Assembly (NCBI GenBank): GCA_037178675.1
Contig: JAYMGJ010000375.1
Span: 1 to 64,000 of the forward strand
DNA length: 64,000 nt
DNA from: Scleroderma bovista
Lineage: Eukaryota > Basidiomycota > Agaricomycetes > Boletales > Sclerodermataceae
Reading direction: 5' to 3'
Under the pieces are notes generated by a model that worked only from the letters and a program-made list of their open reading frames with translations, had not been told where the DNA came from and searched no databases. Below are positions 12,872 through 26,609 of this stretch, piece after piece (position 1 is the stretch's first letter; every line of letters starts with the position of its first letter). The position numbers and the translations under genes were made by a program.

Positions 12872-15800
12872 GATCGACGGAATAGCTTTTATATTTAGTT
12901 CCGATGGATGAGCAAAATAATGAGCCTTCTCGCCTTGTTCCCTTTCGTAATATGACGTCGTGGCATGTACAGTATAAAAAATTGGCTGAATCGGTTGGTC
13001 TTGCAGGTCAATATGTACTTTAGTCTCTGTAGGTTCCGTAACATTTCATCGATGGCGACGAATGCGAGAACAATCTGGGTACGTAGGCGAGGTATCGGTC
13101 CTCGACGAGATGACATTGGTTGGCGAAAGCGACTCATCCTCCACGTATGAAACAGCTGCCTGATGGTGGCATAGCGCTCATGGAGCCTGCGGTCTATTAG
13201 CGATTTTGGCTCGTCGAAGCGAACGGTCTTAGTGCAGACCTCCTGTCGTACGTCGCTAGAGTGACGATACTTATCTTCATCGTTGTATGGGCGTGAGGGG
13301 CGACCTTGACGCCAGATGGAGGTGCTGAGAGGTCTCGAGCTGAGCGGGGGCGAAGGGTCATCGGATTGTTCTTATCGACGTTGGCAAGTCGGTAGTATCG
13401 AGAACAATGTGTCTGACTTTAAGCCTTGACCTTTTCAAAATTGGGAAATTCTGTATGGATGTGCTTCGGAAGGCCTTACCAGAATAGCTTGTCGCCCGCG
13501 TTGACGTTCGGAAAGCTTGTGACCATTACACCAAAAGGCCCAAGTACTGCCAAACAGGCTCTGGCACCACAGACAATAGTACATATGCTGATAATCCGCG
13601 CTCAGGTAAGCCTTACAGCAGGTAATCAACGTTTCATCAAGGACAATGGTACCTAATGACGACAGCGGCGCAGTCCACCCCTTACCATTAAGTATGTCTG
13701 GTTATGAGGGGCCTACCCCTGGGTAACACGGCAGGCAATAATCAACGTTTCATCAAGTGGAATGGAAATGACGACAATGGCGCACCGGTGTTGACCTGCT
13801 GCGTACGTGAATGTATTGTGATACTTAATTCTGTCTCCCTGAAAGGTACCGACTGCGATTCTGAATTCATTGACCATGAGGCGTTTTTCGAACTCTTTCC
13901 TATTTCCTATCTACAGCATTGCTTATTATGCGCCACGATACCCACGCACATCTTCATAGAATGGTGCAATTGTAGAATGTTCTGTTCTCCTTGCCTCCCG
14001 GGGCGCTGATGCCTTGAAAAGGACTTGCAATGATCGATGCCCTGCTCAGCGACGACGATCAAACATCGAGTCAGCTTGCCAGGCCAGGCATCAATCGGAG
14101 TACTAGATGCATCTTATTTTTGAGTTCGACAAATTGCCTGGCAAAGAAGCCATGTGTTAAACTCTACCCTGTCCTGCCATGATTGCACATAGCCGGCCGG
14201 ACGTGAAAGCGCTGCGGCAGCACGCGGGCGATAAATATGTATGATACTTGCATACTAGGACGAACACGCGTTTGCCTGCCTGCCTGCCTTCTTCATGCAT
14301 GTGTGACGAATGGGGTATAGCTCTGTGGTACTTTGTGTTTCGGATCTGAGGTGGGGTAGGGTTACCGGGTATGGCGGCTGGTGATACGGGAACACCCGTA
14401 CTATAATAGTATGTAGTGGCCCCTCGGCGCCCATTGGCAGGATTACGAGAGGATAAAATGAAGTGTGGGGTGTTCCTCGACTGTCCGGCGCTGTCGGAGC
14501 CAGGTCATGAGGATACCGAGGGTAATGCGGGTGGAGTAGGTGGAACGAAGTGCACCATTGAACACGAAGTTACTTTTGGCATACATACGTTCGGTGACCT
14601 CGGAGAGTGAGGGAGCTATCATCGATGCCTCTCTTGATTTCTCCAACAGCCGCTGTGTGGAGCAGCGCCCTAATAAGCTTATATGTTAGTGAGGCGCAAA
14701 CCTTCACGTGAAGCCGAATAATGGAACACAGCGTGTCCAGCGGCCTAGTACGACGTGGATTCGATTCTAGCGTTGATAGCACGATCATGATGTCGCCTCG
14801 ACGCCGGGGAACCCGGGGATTGCATATTCACTACTTGGGGAAACGATAAACATCAGGTATGTCGTTGAAACTTGAACCCTGCCTGTCGCCGCAATTTCTG
14901 GTGAGAATAGTACGGAACCGAGTACTAGAACAGACATTTCAAAAAGTCAAAGAGCGATTTTTGGTGGACATTTGATCCTTGGGCATCGATCGTGACCACG
15001 TCAGATGGCAGATGTCGATGCGTTTGTACAGTGCGCATGCTGCTAGTGATGGGCATCGGGTGACGGAAATTGATGTCCGAGGTAGGATGAACGCTTTCCG
15101 CCTGTGCACGGTCAGTTCTCAAGCACATTATACGCACGTTCGTTTGGATGAAGTCCCGTTCGAAGTTTCGTGTGACCTGGGCCATCGACGAGTGGTATCT
15201 GTGATAGCATTTGCGCTGGATCCGTCCTGGGTGACAGATTACCTGCGATCCGAATACATTAGTAGAGTATGGATTGTTCTCTTGCACGACTCGCAGCAGG
15301 TGACGAAGAGGGAGAAAGCTAAGGGTGGACAGCTTGCACCAGCTACTGTTCTTCGCCGTACGATCTCTTGGGTTCGACGGAGATAATCCTGTTCTGATGA
15401 AGAGATTACTCGACACAGATAATCCACTGCCCACTCCTCATGGTACACTCGTGGAGAATCGGATCCAGAAGAGTCGGCCATGAAGAGGACTCAGGACCAA
15501 CAGCCCAGCTTCTGCCAATTGACTCTATCCTGTGTTGCACACCATCCAAAGGCATTGCCTCGTCCTTCGAGTTGGTCAGCTGATAAGCACGATTCGGAGG
15601 ATATGCTAGTAATTGGCAATTGGTCCTCCAATCCAGTTGCTACCACTGTACACACACGAGGAATGCGTGCTGATTCGACGGAGGAAGTGTCCCTGCTCGG
15701 CGAGAATGTGTGAACTCGGTCAGTGCACATTGCCAATAGGTGCGCGTGTGTGTATGATGATACCAAAGATGGCGTCGGAGTGCCGTACCGTGTCATGCTA

Positions 15801-18312
15801 CGACCCCATGATAGAGATGCTTCTTTGTACATCTCAAATACCTGTCACGATGAGTCCGCTCGTGGCGCGATCCTACTTGACCCGGTCAATGTTCCCATCA
15901 GTAGGATAGGACAAGAATTCCATGTTGCAAGATGGTTGTGATGAACGTTTCTCGCAGCTGCCAATATCAGAAAGTGTGAACCTTGGGCGGACCTACAAAT
16001 CTTTTGGATTTGTCTGATGAGCTGAATGGTATCCAACGTGTCGCCATCCTTGAAATTGTATACCAGTTGTCGGCCGCATTGGAAGTTAGCGGTGATAGTA
16101 GTAGTCAGCACACTAGCTGATTGGTGCCCCTGACAGATTGGGCTGGCATCACCTGAGTGGGCTTGGTCATTCCCAGGAGGAACGAGTTGAATGCTGAGCG
16201 CTGTCTAGTACTTGCCAACAAGCTGGAAGGTGCATGGTATGTAGAAGTTCCCATGCTTTAGTTTTGACGCACTACACTGTCAGGGTCAGTCACGGAAACT
16301 CCCGCCCCGATAACACTTCATACATCGAAGTCTCACACTAAAACATTGCGAAGATGTATATCTGCTTCCGCGGCGTGTGTACAGTCGGCAATTTCCAGAT
16401 GATTGTCGCCACTGTCAACGTTCTATCGGATTTCCTGCGGAATTTGCCAGCGATAATGCACAGTCTATCGGAGGCAATGTCATTTGGACCTGCCTTTAAT
16501 AAATGTCGCAGAAGGCGCACATTAATAACAATCAAGACACCGAACGTTCCTCTGTTCTATTCCATGATTCATGTGCAGCTTGGTATGGGCGGACAGGCTA
16601 CTGCAAGGCATTTGGCGCTGCAGGTGATTGCATGAGAAGCCGACAACGAACACAGGAGAGGATGTCCATACCTGTGGATCGGGTCAGTTATCACCCGGGC
16701 ATAATAGTAACCTCCACAAACCTAGGAACCGCGAATTTTGCAAATAGTAAACACGTGTATCAGAGGCATTGCATCATAGGAACAGGCGTCCCGAGCGGGC
16801 TAATGCATCTTATCGTGGACCCAAATCGGTTGGAATGCCTGCCCAGAGCCAAGATGAAACAAGATCTATCGGAGAGTAGGAATTTGAAAACGGAGGCTTC
16901 AAGTTCCTGCGCAGCCCGGAAGGGCACTAGGAAGACGGTGGTATGATGGGATGGCGAGTGGGTCCAGGGTGCTATCGCGATCTTGATCATCATAGTATCA
17001 GCGTGTTCATCGCAAGAGTGCAGGGCACACCGCAAATCAAATGTCTTGTGCGAACTTTGTCGTTGAATACTAAAGTCGGAAAAGAAAACCCTCTGAAATA
17101 AACGAAGACACGAGATTTCGTATCTGAAGATCTGATACTTCAAACCGTAGTGTGGGGATTCAGGTTTTGAAACTCGAAGTCGATACACACAAAAGGACCA
17201 GAGCCCCTTCGGTACAATTAACTGTTGCTACAAGTACGTAATTCTTGCTCTTCTCTGCGACAATCCGTCTTCTCCACACACTCGTATGTCTCATCCAAGG
17301 TGGCGTTCGGCATCGCTGTGCACTGTCGTGGTATTGTTAATTAACGGTTCTCCGCAGCTTCTTCCGTCAGCGCCTTTGTTCCAGTACTCGTCCTTCTTTG
17401 GCATCCTCCGGGATATTCGGGTCGCTCTGAACATTCGACTTGATCCGACAGTGGCTCCCGCATCGGTGCACCGACCCTGACCTGCGAGTGATCTTAGGCT
17501 GTTGACAAAGTTGGCAGCTCTCGTGTGCTTGGCTAACCTAATTCAAGTCCACCATTCCAAATGCACCTCGCTTCCACATCACAGTCGTAGTTGCGGCCGT
17601 CCATGATGGAGGTGTACAGCTTGAACGCTCACAACGTGTTGGTTTATCCCACTACCGCCATAGCAAACCGAAAATTTACATAGTGGCGGGTACCCAAGTG
17701 GAAGCCGGTAGGTCACCTCATCTTGTCGGCGCACTGTGGGCTCACCCTCAAAGGATCTCTTAATTTCGCTTGAACATATAACAACCTTGCGTTGGCAACT
17801 CGTTATAATGACTAATCACAATGTTACTTAGGGCCGCGATCCGTTGTTTCTATGACTTATTTGTTTCAGTGGTCGGTTACTGCAGGATATCTCCATACGT
17901 AAGTTTCTTGTGTCCTACTATTCGTCTTTCTCCTCTCGTCACCACGTTGAAACCGCGTTGTGGTGGTCTATCCTTGCTGTGCGAGAATGAGAAAGCTTTT
18001 TATGACCTTCCTGACCCAACGACGCATTTCCCAAGCGCAGCTCAAGTTCACGCGGGTGGAACAGAACCTTGACTTCCGTAAGTGGATCGCCCCCCTGTTG
18101 TCCCTTTTCTGTGTTCCCATTCTGGTCTCCCATTGTGTGCTTTTATCATCAACACGTTTTCCACATATTTGGAAACTACCCATCGTCATAACTCAACCTA
18201 CCTATCCAAGGCAGGTGGCTGTAATACCCCCGGTGCATCCTAAATAGCACCTCATCTCAGTGCCTCCTCCACTACTCCTCCCAGTTAACACCTCTCCCCT
18301 ACTCGATCACCC
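12872..18312. other. Poorly resolved 5.4-kb region with scattered minus-strand coding-like scraps
   Basis: Many 60-170-codon frames on both strands, none with a known motif. Minus-strand stretches at 14925-15434, 15491-15832, 15845-16111 and 16760-17188 have protein-like composition but do not splice into one product by eye. A 116-bp-offset duplication of AATCAACGTTTCATCAAG (about 13624 and 13740) lies inside. At 17821-18072 a plus frame ends in ENEKAFYDLPDPTTHFPSAA. I read the area as either unrecognised multi-exon genes or decayed members of a local family. Confidence 0.3.
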
Positions 18313-19896
18313 ATGCGTCCGTTATCAATACTCAACTCTCCAACACCGTCGTCTGCAAGTCGGCTCTCAGACGGAAGCCGACACTCCGATGCCATATCGT
18401 TTACGCGAAACCGAAGTGTCCCAGACTTCGAGATCGAACGACCACCAAAGTCGACCAACGGCGCTACCAAAAGACCATCAATGCGCCGACTGAAGTCAGA
18501 TCATGCGCCCGAGAGTGCTCTTCGCTGGTGCCTCGAGTCCTTGATCACAGCAAAATCACGTCCATTCACTGTATCGGGTCACATCCCACTCGATCCATCA
18601 GCATTAGTCCTGTTCTTCCGTTCCAAGGTCAGCTCGTCTTTATTATTTGCTTGCCAACATGAGGTTTACCATATGATTTCAGAGTGGCATTACCCATTCG
18701 CTAGATTTCCCCATCGATGTGGATTACGACACCCCTCCTGCACTAGATGTCCTCATTGCCGCCTGCCGGCCTCACTCAACAGCAGGCATCAATGTCGTTT
18801 ACACAGATCGTGACTCGCTCTTCTACCCGCCGAACCTTCCACTCACCGCCACCCTCGAAATTGCGAACCACCCGATTCTAGAAGCTGTTCGTAATGCCCT
18901 CTTTCCTAATTTACCCACCGGACATTACCTCGTTGCGGTCAGGGACCGGCTCGAGATTGTCCTCGGAGGGTGCCGTATGACCCCTCAGCCACGAACACTT
19001 CGCAACGATGGTCGGGTTGCGACAGTTTGCGTCACGCTTCCCGTGCATTATCAAGGAGGTGCCCTGGTTATTCGCAATGCTGAACAGACCGAAGAAAGGT
19101 TCTTTGGTGTTGGTGGCAACCCAGAAGAAGTGGAGTGGACGGCATATCTCGCGGAGTGCGAGTACGAGGTCGAGACCGTGACGGAGGGGTGCCGAATGAG
19201 CATCTCATTTGCTGTCCACCTCAAGACGTACGGCCCAGCCGTGGATCCCTTGATAGCTCCAACCGAACGGTTCCTTGATCTCCTATCTGATGTTCTCAAG
19301 AAGTGTCGTGGAAAGAAAGTGGCGTTTTATCTTACGCAAGACTATAATGTCAACCCAGCCGAAGTATTAGCCGAATCGCTGGTTCCTCATGTGAGTGTTG
19401 CATTTCCCCACATCGCGAAATGGGGTTTGGTGCAGGGATGCTGACGACCTCGTGCTGCGCACAGCTTAAGGGCAGCGATTCGCTTCTGTACCACGCCTTG
19501 AAGGTGTTCAAGCTCGCGCCAGAGCTTCACTGGGCCGCAGGCGGCTACATCTGGCCAATACAGTATCCAGTGGATTGCGGGAATGATCTCTCGGAGTCGC
19601 CAACAACATCAGCAGCGATGCTGGCAGGCTTCACTGGTTCTTCGTTATCTTTTAGCTCGCCGTCGAGACGGAGCGTGGCTGTGCCTCCCATGAGCTATTA
19701 CAGTGACTCGGAACAAACCGATATCATACGACAGAGGGTGAAGGAGAGCGGTGCCGTTCCGATTTCAAAAGCGGAGATAACCATCTTATCGGATACGTCG
19801 CTCGAACCAATGTCGAAGGAGAAGGTCTATTTTTCGTCGAACGGTGAACTGGAGAAGTTGGTCGTGAACGTGCTTTTGGTCACGTATGTCCCATGA
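18313..19896 (+). CDS. Conserved-type fungal protein with 2OG-Fe(II) oxygenase-like fold, metal ligands apparently lost
   Basis: Three exons join as FFRSK|SGITHSLDF (intron about 18630-18681) and VPH|LKGSD (intron about 19391-19464). The middle contains VCVTLPVHYQGGALVIRNAE and then YLAECEYEVETVTEGCRMSI. This matches the core of fungal prolyl-4-hydroxylase-like proteins, where the usual pattern is a His-x-Asp motif, LPxxHxGGxLxV, then CEHEVxxVxxGxR. Here the distal His of HEV is Tyr, and the place expected for His-x-Asp reads GCRMTPQPRTLRNDG. The N-terminal 90 residues are Ser/Arg-rich and probably disordered. ATG 18313 is the first in frame; the stop is TGA at 19896. Family by motif spacing only; a binding or regulatory pseudoenzyme role is inference. 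Confidence 0.7.
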
Positions 19897-20461
19897 TGGC
19901 GTTGTTCCGCCCCCTACGCATTACATATGTCGTCGTCGTCCTTTCGCTGTTTTCACGACTTGATACTGCATACCTTGACGCTCCCATTGTTACATTATAT
20001 ACCACCCTGTAGTAATCGGCTGTGAAGCAACCCGCTGTAGAACACATACAAGGAAACCTCGTACTTTTCGTTGGCACAATAGATGATGATGAAGATAATG
20101 AAGAAGCAGGCTGACTAAGCAATCCGCCTAAACATTGTCATTTCAATCTCCGCTTGAAATGTCGGAAATACGGGCTGTTTGATGGTTCGTCGCCGAGGAA
20201 CGCAACGCGCGACTTTTGTTATTCTTCTCTAACTAATACTGGGCCGAAGGTGCGTGATTTTATGATCGAATGCGCATAATATACCCACAAAGAAACCCAA
20301 TGTATTTGTAGTGATGCTACGACTATTGTCGCGGCGCGCGCCTCCTGCTGGGACGGGGCGACTCGGAAAGGTTGCTCGCAGTGGGTCTTCACAGAAAGGT
20401 GCATGCGTCTTTTCTGCACGTCAACAATAGTGTGTATGGTTTCTGACTAGCGTGATATCGT
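19897..20461. other. Gene-free spacer
   Basis: About 0.57 kb between two plus-strand genes, probably a 3' UTR plus the NDUFS1 promoter. No repeat or RNA gene recognised. Confidence 0.45.
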
Positions 20462-23213
20462 ATGCGTTTTCGTGAACTGGCATCATCACACAAAAACCTT
20501 CCGTATGCCATGACATATATTTCCGCGAAACTTAGGTCGCAGGTCGATATCGTCGACATCTGCTCGCCGGGCTGATATTACCTTGACCGTGGATGGAAAA
20601 GAAGTCACTGTGCCCCAAGGTAAGTGTTTCTATTTGGGGGTTGGCGCTGAGCGCTGAGGGTTTACTGCAGGTTCTGCCTTGATACAAGCATGTGAGGCTG
20701 CTGGCGCCGTTATCCCTCGGTGAGCAGATATCCTAATCGGTTTCGTTTGTCGAACGTTTCTGAGCCCCCACCCCAGATTTTGTTACCATGACAGGTTAGT
20801 TGGCGTGGCTCCTTTGAAGTACGTTTGACGAAGCTCACTTTAAAAAATCATTAGACTTGCCATCGCCGGTAATTGTCGGTGAGTTTACGTTCAAAAAGAA
20901 GTTTTCTAGAATTTACTGAAGCTGTGTTTAGTATGTGTCTTGTGGAAGTCGAACGATCACCGAAGCCTGTGGCATCATGGTAAGTGCGACAAGAGCAATG
21001 GATTCCAGATCTACTCATAGCCTGCAGTGCCATGCCTGCCATGCCTGGATCCAAGGTCTGGACAAACACGCCTTTGGTCCATGAAGCTCGGTGGGTAAAC
21101 ATCCACGACGGTGCATCGTTCACTCAATTCAATCCCTGTAGCGAAGGCGTGATGGAGTTCCTTCTCGCAAACCACCCGCTTGACTGCCCAATCTGCGACC
21201 AAGGTGGTGAATGTGATTTACAGGACCAGGCAATGCGATACGGCTCTGATCGCACGCGTTTCCATGAAATCACCGGTAAACGGGCTGTCGAAGACAAGGA
21301 CCTGGGCCCACTCGTAAAGACGTCGATGAATCGCTGCATCCAATGTACGCGCTGCGTTCGTTTCGCAAATGAAGTTGCTGGTGTTGAAGACTTGGGAACT
21401 ACGGGACGAGGAAATGACTTGCAGATCGGCATGTACGTTGAGAAGACGATAGATTCTGAGTTGTCGGGGAATATCGTCGATCTATGTCCTGTCGGTGCAC
21501 TGACCAGCAAGCCCTATGCCTTCCATGCGCGACCATGGGAACTGAAAAACACGGAGTCGATCGACGTTATGGATGCTGTCGGGTCGAACATTCGCATTGA
21601 CTCACGGGGTGTCGAGGTGATGCGGATACAACCTCGCACGAACGATGATGTCAATGAAGAGTGGATCAACGACAAGACTCGTTATGCCTACGACGGACTG
21701 AAGTTCCAGAGGTTGACGACTCCTCTCATCAAGCAAGGCGACCGCTTCGTGCCTGCTACCTGGGAGGAAGCTCTGCAGACTATCGCTGATGGTCTGGCTG
21801 CTTCCGGAGCCAAGGATAACGAGATACAAGCCGTAGCAGGCCACTTGGCAGATACGGAATCCCTCGTTGCCCTCAAAGATCTTGTCAACCGTCTCGGCTC
21901 TGATAACTTCGCTCTTGACCAGTCGAATGGAAATGCTCCACCAGCACACGGTATCGACGTGCGGTCAAACTATCTGTTCAACAGCACGATTCCCAGTGTG
22001 GAGGAGGCAGATGCCATTTTACTTGTTGGCACCAACCCACGTCACGAGGCTGCCGTTCTTAATTCGCGCATTAGGAAGAGTTGGTTGCATACCCCTCTCG
22101 AAGTTGGTCTTATCGGCGAACGTGTAGATACCGCCTATGGCTATGAATACCTCGGTCCAGACGCGAAAGCCCTTGCTGATTTTATCGCCGGTCAGGGGCC
22201 CTTCGCCGCCAAATTCAAGGCTGCGAAGAAACCTCTTATCATTGTTGGAAGCGCACTTACTGAGCATCGCGATGGTCTTGCTGCGTATAATGCCCTTGCC
22301 AAGTTTGTCGAGAAGAACAAGAGCACCCTTGTTACTCCGGAGTGGAACGGATTTTCGGTGCTTCACCGAGTACGTTATTCGTGGCTGTGTACTGCGGCTG
22401 TGATCGATCATCTCTTTTTCATCTAGGTTGCATCCAGACCCGCTGCGTACGAGATCGGATTCGTACCCTCGAAGAAGGCTTCGGCGACGAAGCCGAAGTT
22501 CATTTATCTCCTGAATGCGGACGAGGTGGACCCTAAATCCATTCCCCGCGATGCATTTGTCGTCTATCAGGGACACCACGGCGATCTTGGGGCATCGCTA
22601 GCAGATGTCTGCCTGCCGGGAGCAGCGTACACGGAGAAGAGCACGACGTGGGTGAACACTGAAGGCCGTGCACAGTTGGGACGGGCTGCAGTGCCCCCAC
22701 CAGGTGCTTCGAGGGAAGATTGGAAGATCGTTCGGTGAGTGATTATCGGATTGCTTATCGGGTTCCCATCACTGAGTATGGCCGTGACTGATCGATTTAC
22801 CCTATCGCCCTATAGTGCACTTTCGGAAGTCCTTGGGTCCCCTCTACCCTACGACGATGTGTTGACGTTGAGGGATCGTATGTGGGAGATCTCACCTACA
22901 CTGGTGCGATATGATGTGACAGAGCGAACGTCGCCAGACCTTGCATTGGCTGGGTTGCAGAGTCTCGTTGCAGCCACTGCGACCGCTAAGATGTCTGGCG
23001 CACCCTTCACCAAGCCTATTTCGAACTTTTACCAAACGGATCCCATCTCACGCGCGTGGGTGTCTATCTTTGTGCCCTGCAGCACTTCCAGTTCTGATAT
23101 GCATCTGCCACAGCTCCGTCACGATGGCTCAATGTACACGCGCGTTCGTCAAGGATTCGGAAAAGTGCAGCTTCAGCAAGTCGCAGTCGGCTCCAGAAGC
23201 AATGTACGCTTGA
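20462..23213 (+). CDS. NDUFS1: NADH:ubiquinone oxidoreductase 75/78-kDa iron-sulfur subunit (complex I)
   Basis: Largest core subunit of the complex I peripheral arm in the mitochondrial matrix, carrying clusters N1b, N4 and N5. Spliced exons give the ferredoxin domain (ITLTVDGKEVTVPQ, GSALIQACEAAGAVIPR, FCYHDR, LAIAGNCRMCLVEVE, ASCAMPAMPG). Next are HPLDCPICDQGGECDLQDQ, SMNRCIQCTRCVRFANE and NIVDLCPVGALTSKPYAF, then the molybdopterin-oxidoreductase-like domain to FYQTDPISRAS. The cluster cysteines checked are all present. The first exon is uncertain: ATG 20462 joined through a 20472-20535 intron gives MRFRRRSISSTSARRADI, a good mitochondrial presequence. The stop is TGA at 23213. At least seven introns, including micro-exons near the 5' end. 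Confidence 0.95.
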
Positions 23214-24380
23214 AGGAGTATTGGACGTATATACTTTTTATATTAGACCGACTCGGCATGTGTTTTGCTGCACGCCACATGTTCATCGTGCATTCATAAT
23301 TCGTAAAGCACGATAGGTTACGGGTGCTGCTCTGTTGACCTCCTGGTCTACGTATCTACTTACATTACACTGATGCGTAGATCTGTTCCTCTTGCAAGAT
23401 GTACATGACATGGCAGGTGAGCCCATTTATCCACCCGGGGTGCCCATACGTAGCCCCTTAATGAAGAGACAACTCGCAAATGCGCACACATATATATACT
23501 CCATCAGAGAGGTAATATATAGGACAGTCAACGATAACCTGGAGGTGGGAACGGACACAAGAACTTGATTCGACCACTTGCCTATAGCTTCGTGCCTGAT
23601 TCCTCCACAGGAACGGTCTTTGAGAAACCCTCAGTTCCACAAAACGGCTAATGGGAAACCGAGTGAAAAAATGACATGTGGTATGGAGATCTGGGACAAG
23701 GCTTGTATGCTTCCAGCGGAATTGTATTGCGTTCATCTGTGCCTTCCGGCCAGATCATACTTGGGCCTGAGAGACTCAGGAACTCTTCCTTCGTTAACGC
23801 ATATAGAGAAGTAATCCTGGGACCCTGGGACCAATGGTAACCTGAGTCCCTCAAAGCCAGTGCCTGGAAAAAGGAATGTAAGTTGTTCCTCTTCCTGTTC
23901 GATGGGCCGTATCCTCGGCTATACCGTGGTCACAGGTAGAGTGCGACGATCTCGCAAGTGGATTGAATAAAGGGTGCAAAGCAAGACCGAAGGCAGAACC
24001 CGAGTTCGATTGTAGGATTTGAAAAGCCCCCCATCCCACGTTATTCTGTTTGCTCCCATACCAATCAACGAATGCATCCGTGGCCGAGTATCAATGGGAA
24101 TATTACCTTGCGAGATTGCTACGACGACTTCGTGAACAGTGGCCCGGTGTAACTCCGCTCCGTCGGCGGGCCAAAACCGTTCGGCTGTGCCAATATCATC
24201 CCTCGACTGGCGTCTCTCTTTTCACCTCAAACCTCACTCTTTTCCTTGGAGAGTGAAGGGTCTCAACTTCTGTGCGACCGACTTCCACTTGCTGTTTGTG
24301 CAAAACCAGAAAACTGGTGCTCAGGAGCACTCATTTCCTTTTACTTGCCTCGGGCCTGATTACCCATGCATTTTCATCGA
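23214..24380. other. Gene-free interval
   Basis: About 1.2 kb. Short frames on both strands show no domain. Nothing supported. Confidence 0.4.
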
Positions 24381-25068
24381 GAATGTCGATAAAACACCCA
24401 TATGCTTCTGCTCCTTCGAGCTATATTTACGCCAATGTGGTGAGTAACCTCGACTAGATAGTCAAATTCGCGTTCTGATGACACTTTCACCAGCCGTACC
24501 ACCACTACGATCGCGCTCAATATAAAAGCACGCCCACTAGCGCCGCTACCGGGAGCCACAATGCCCAGTACTACTATTACAGACTGCCTGCATCCCAGCT
24601 GCACAGCTTCGTGCCGGTGAGGCTCGCTGCTTTCGTTGCGAAATCACTAGTGTGTCTTATATGCCATTAGCAGAGTCTTTCTTCAGATTCCATTTCATCC
24701 CAGTTGCCTGCCGATTCAAAAGGATACGCTGCAGAGAGTTCTGGCCCAAATCCACGCCCCAGAACCTCAGCGTATTACCCCCACCCGGTTTATCTGTCAC
24801 CTACTACTCCGCCCCGCGCAACCCTCCGTGTGAGCATACAAACATCCATAAATGTCTTTAGGGAAACTTATTATTACTGTCATCGCCAGAAGCGCATATG
24901 GCTGGCAATCAAGCGTCTCGGACAGTCGTTGCGTTATCGTCGACGATTGCATCCTCGAGAACCACCTCCTTAGGGGGTCCACTTGCTTCTCACTTTCTTC
25001 ATGTACGCCCTTCGTGCACTACTATTGCTCTTCCGACGTGGAAATGAATGACTACGAACACACAATAT
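24381..25068 (+). CDS. Hypothetical Tyr/Pro/Ser-rich protein (tentative)
   Basis: Three neighbouring segments splice in frame with good GT-AG borders: MSIKHPYASAPSSYIYANV, then PYHHYDRAQYKSTPTSAATG to RLPASQLHSFVP, then LPADSKGYAAESSGPNPRPR to PHPVYLSPTTPPRATLR. A possible last exon is Ser/Thr-rich (AGNQASRTVVALSSTIASS). The composition is that of a low-complexity fungal protein. No domain recognised, and both the start and the last exon are guesses. Could be spurious. Confidence 0.35.
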
Positions 25069-25899
25069 TTTGAACTCTCTTCCGTCCAGGTTGATAATTG
25101 CTATGATGTATGTATGTCTCCTACGTGTCACTCGCATTTTACTGATAATTCTTTGATTATGTCAGGATTGCTTTCCTTTTATATTATCTGGTCATACCCT
25201 AAACTTTGTACCAATGTGGGAGATTGGCATCTTGTTTCCTCCACTCGGCGCTCTTCCCAGCCCTGTCCTGTCGTACGTTAATTTATTGCTAAGCGCTTCA
25301 CTTTATCTCGCGTTCTTCCCTTGAACCGGTCCCGGTCCTTCAGTTACATTGCTGTTGGGGTAGTCGACCTACTAGTGGCGAAGGCACAGGGTGGCAATAA
25401 TAACCGTCTTCACCACATGAATTTCGTTCGTGAATGGGTGCACTTGGCTGTGGTACGCTGACACCGTTGTATAATTGAAGGGCAAGAAGTGAGTGGCCAT
25501 TTCCGTGTATGTTTGCGGATCACCATAGGTGACGTACATCCATCCTGACAACTCGGTTAAGGGTTGGGTTGACCTGTGATGCAATGCTCATCCCAGAGGC
25601 TGACAGGCATTGGAGCATGATTTATCCATGTCTGGTAGGATATGAAGGTTTCAAACCTTACACATAACCATTTTAGTAATACTTGTATAATGGGAATTAC
25701 AGGTGAGTGAACTCAGATATTTACAGTAGACCATAGTTTACAATCACGTATGTATTGTGCAAGTATAATAAGCATATCAACAAATCATGTCCACGAGAGA
25801 AATACTTTAGGGAAACACATAGGACAATATTGCATAGCCTGCAAATCTATGAGCAGGGCTTCGAGCGGAGAATGTGGGAGTTACACATAGTCAAGGCAT
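25069..25899. other. Gene-free interval downstream of histone H4
   Basis: Roughly 0.8 kb of moderately AT-rich sequence between converging genes. Only short frames seen. Confidence 0.4.
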
Positions 25900-26426
<527 letters not shown>

Positions 26427-26609
26427 TGTGTTTTGAAGTGGGCTGAGAGAAGCTGTGAAGAGTTGGGTGATGCTGGTCAAGTGGAAAGGCAGGCGCGTCT
26501 TTGTTGATCGGTTATATGCGATAATTGCATTCACGTGACTCATTATGGTCGTGAGCTTTATACTAGTAATCTTAGTTCATTTCATTTCGATTCACAATTC
26601 AAGTTTACA

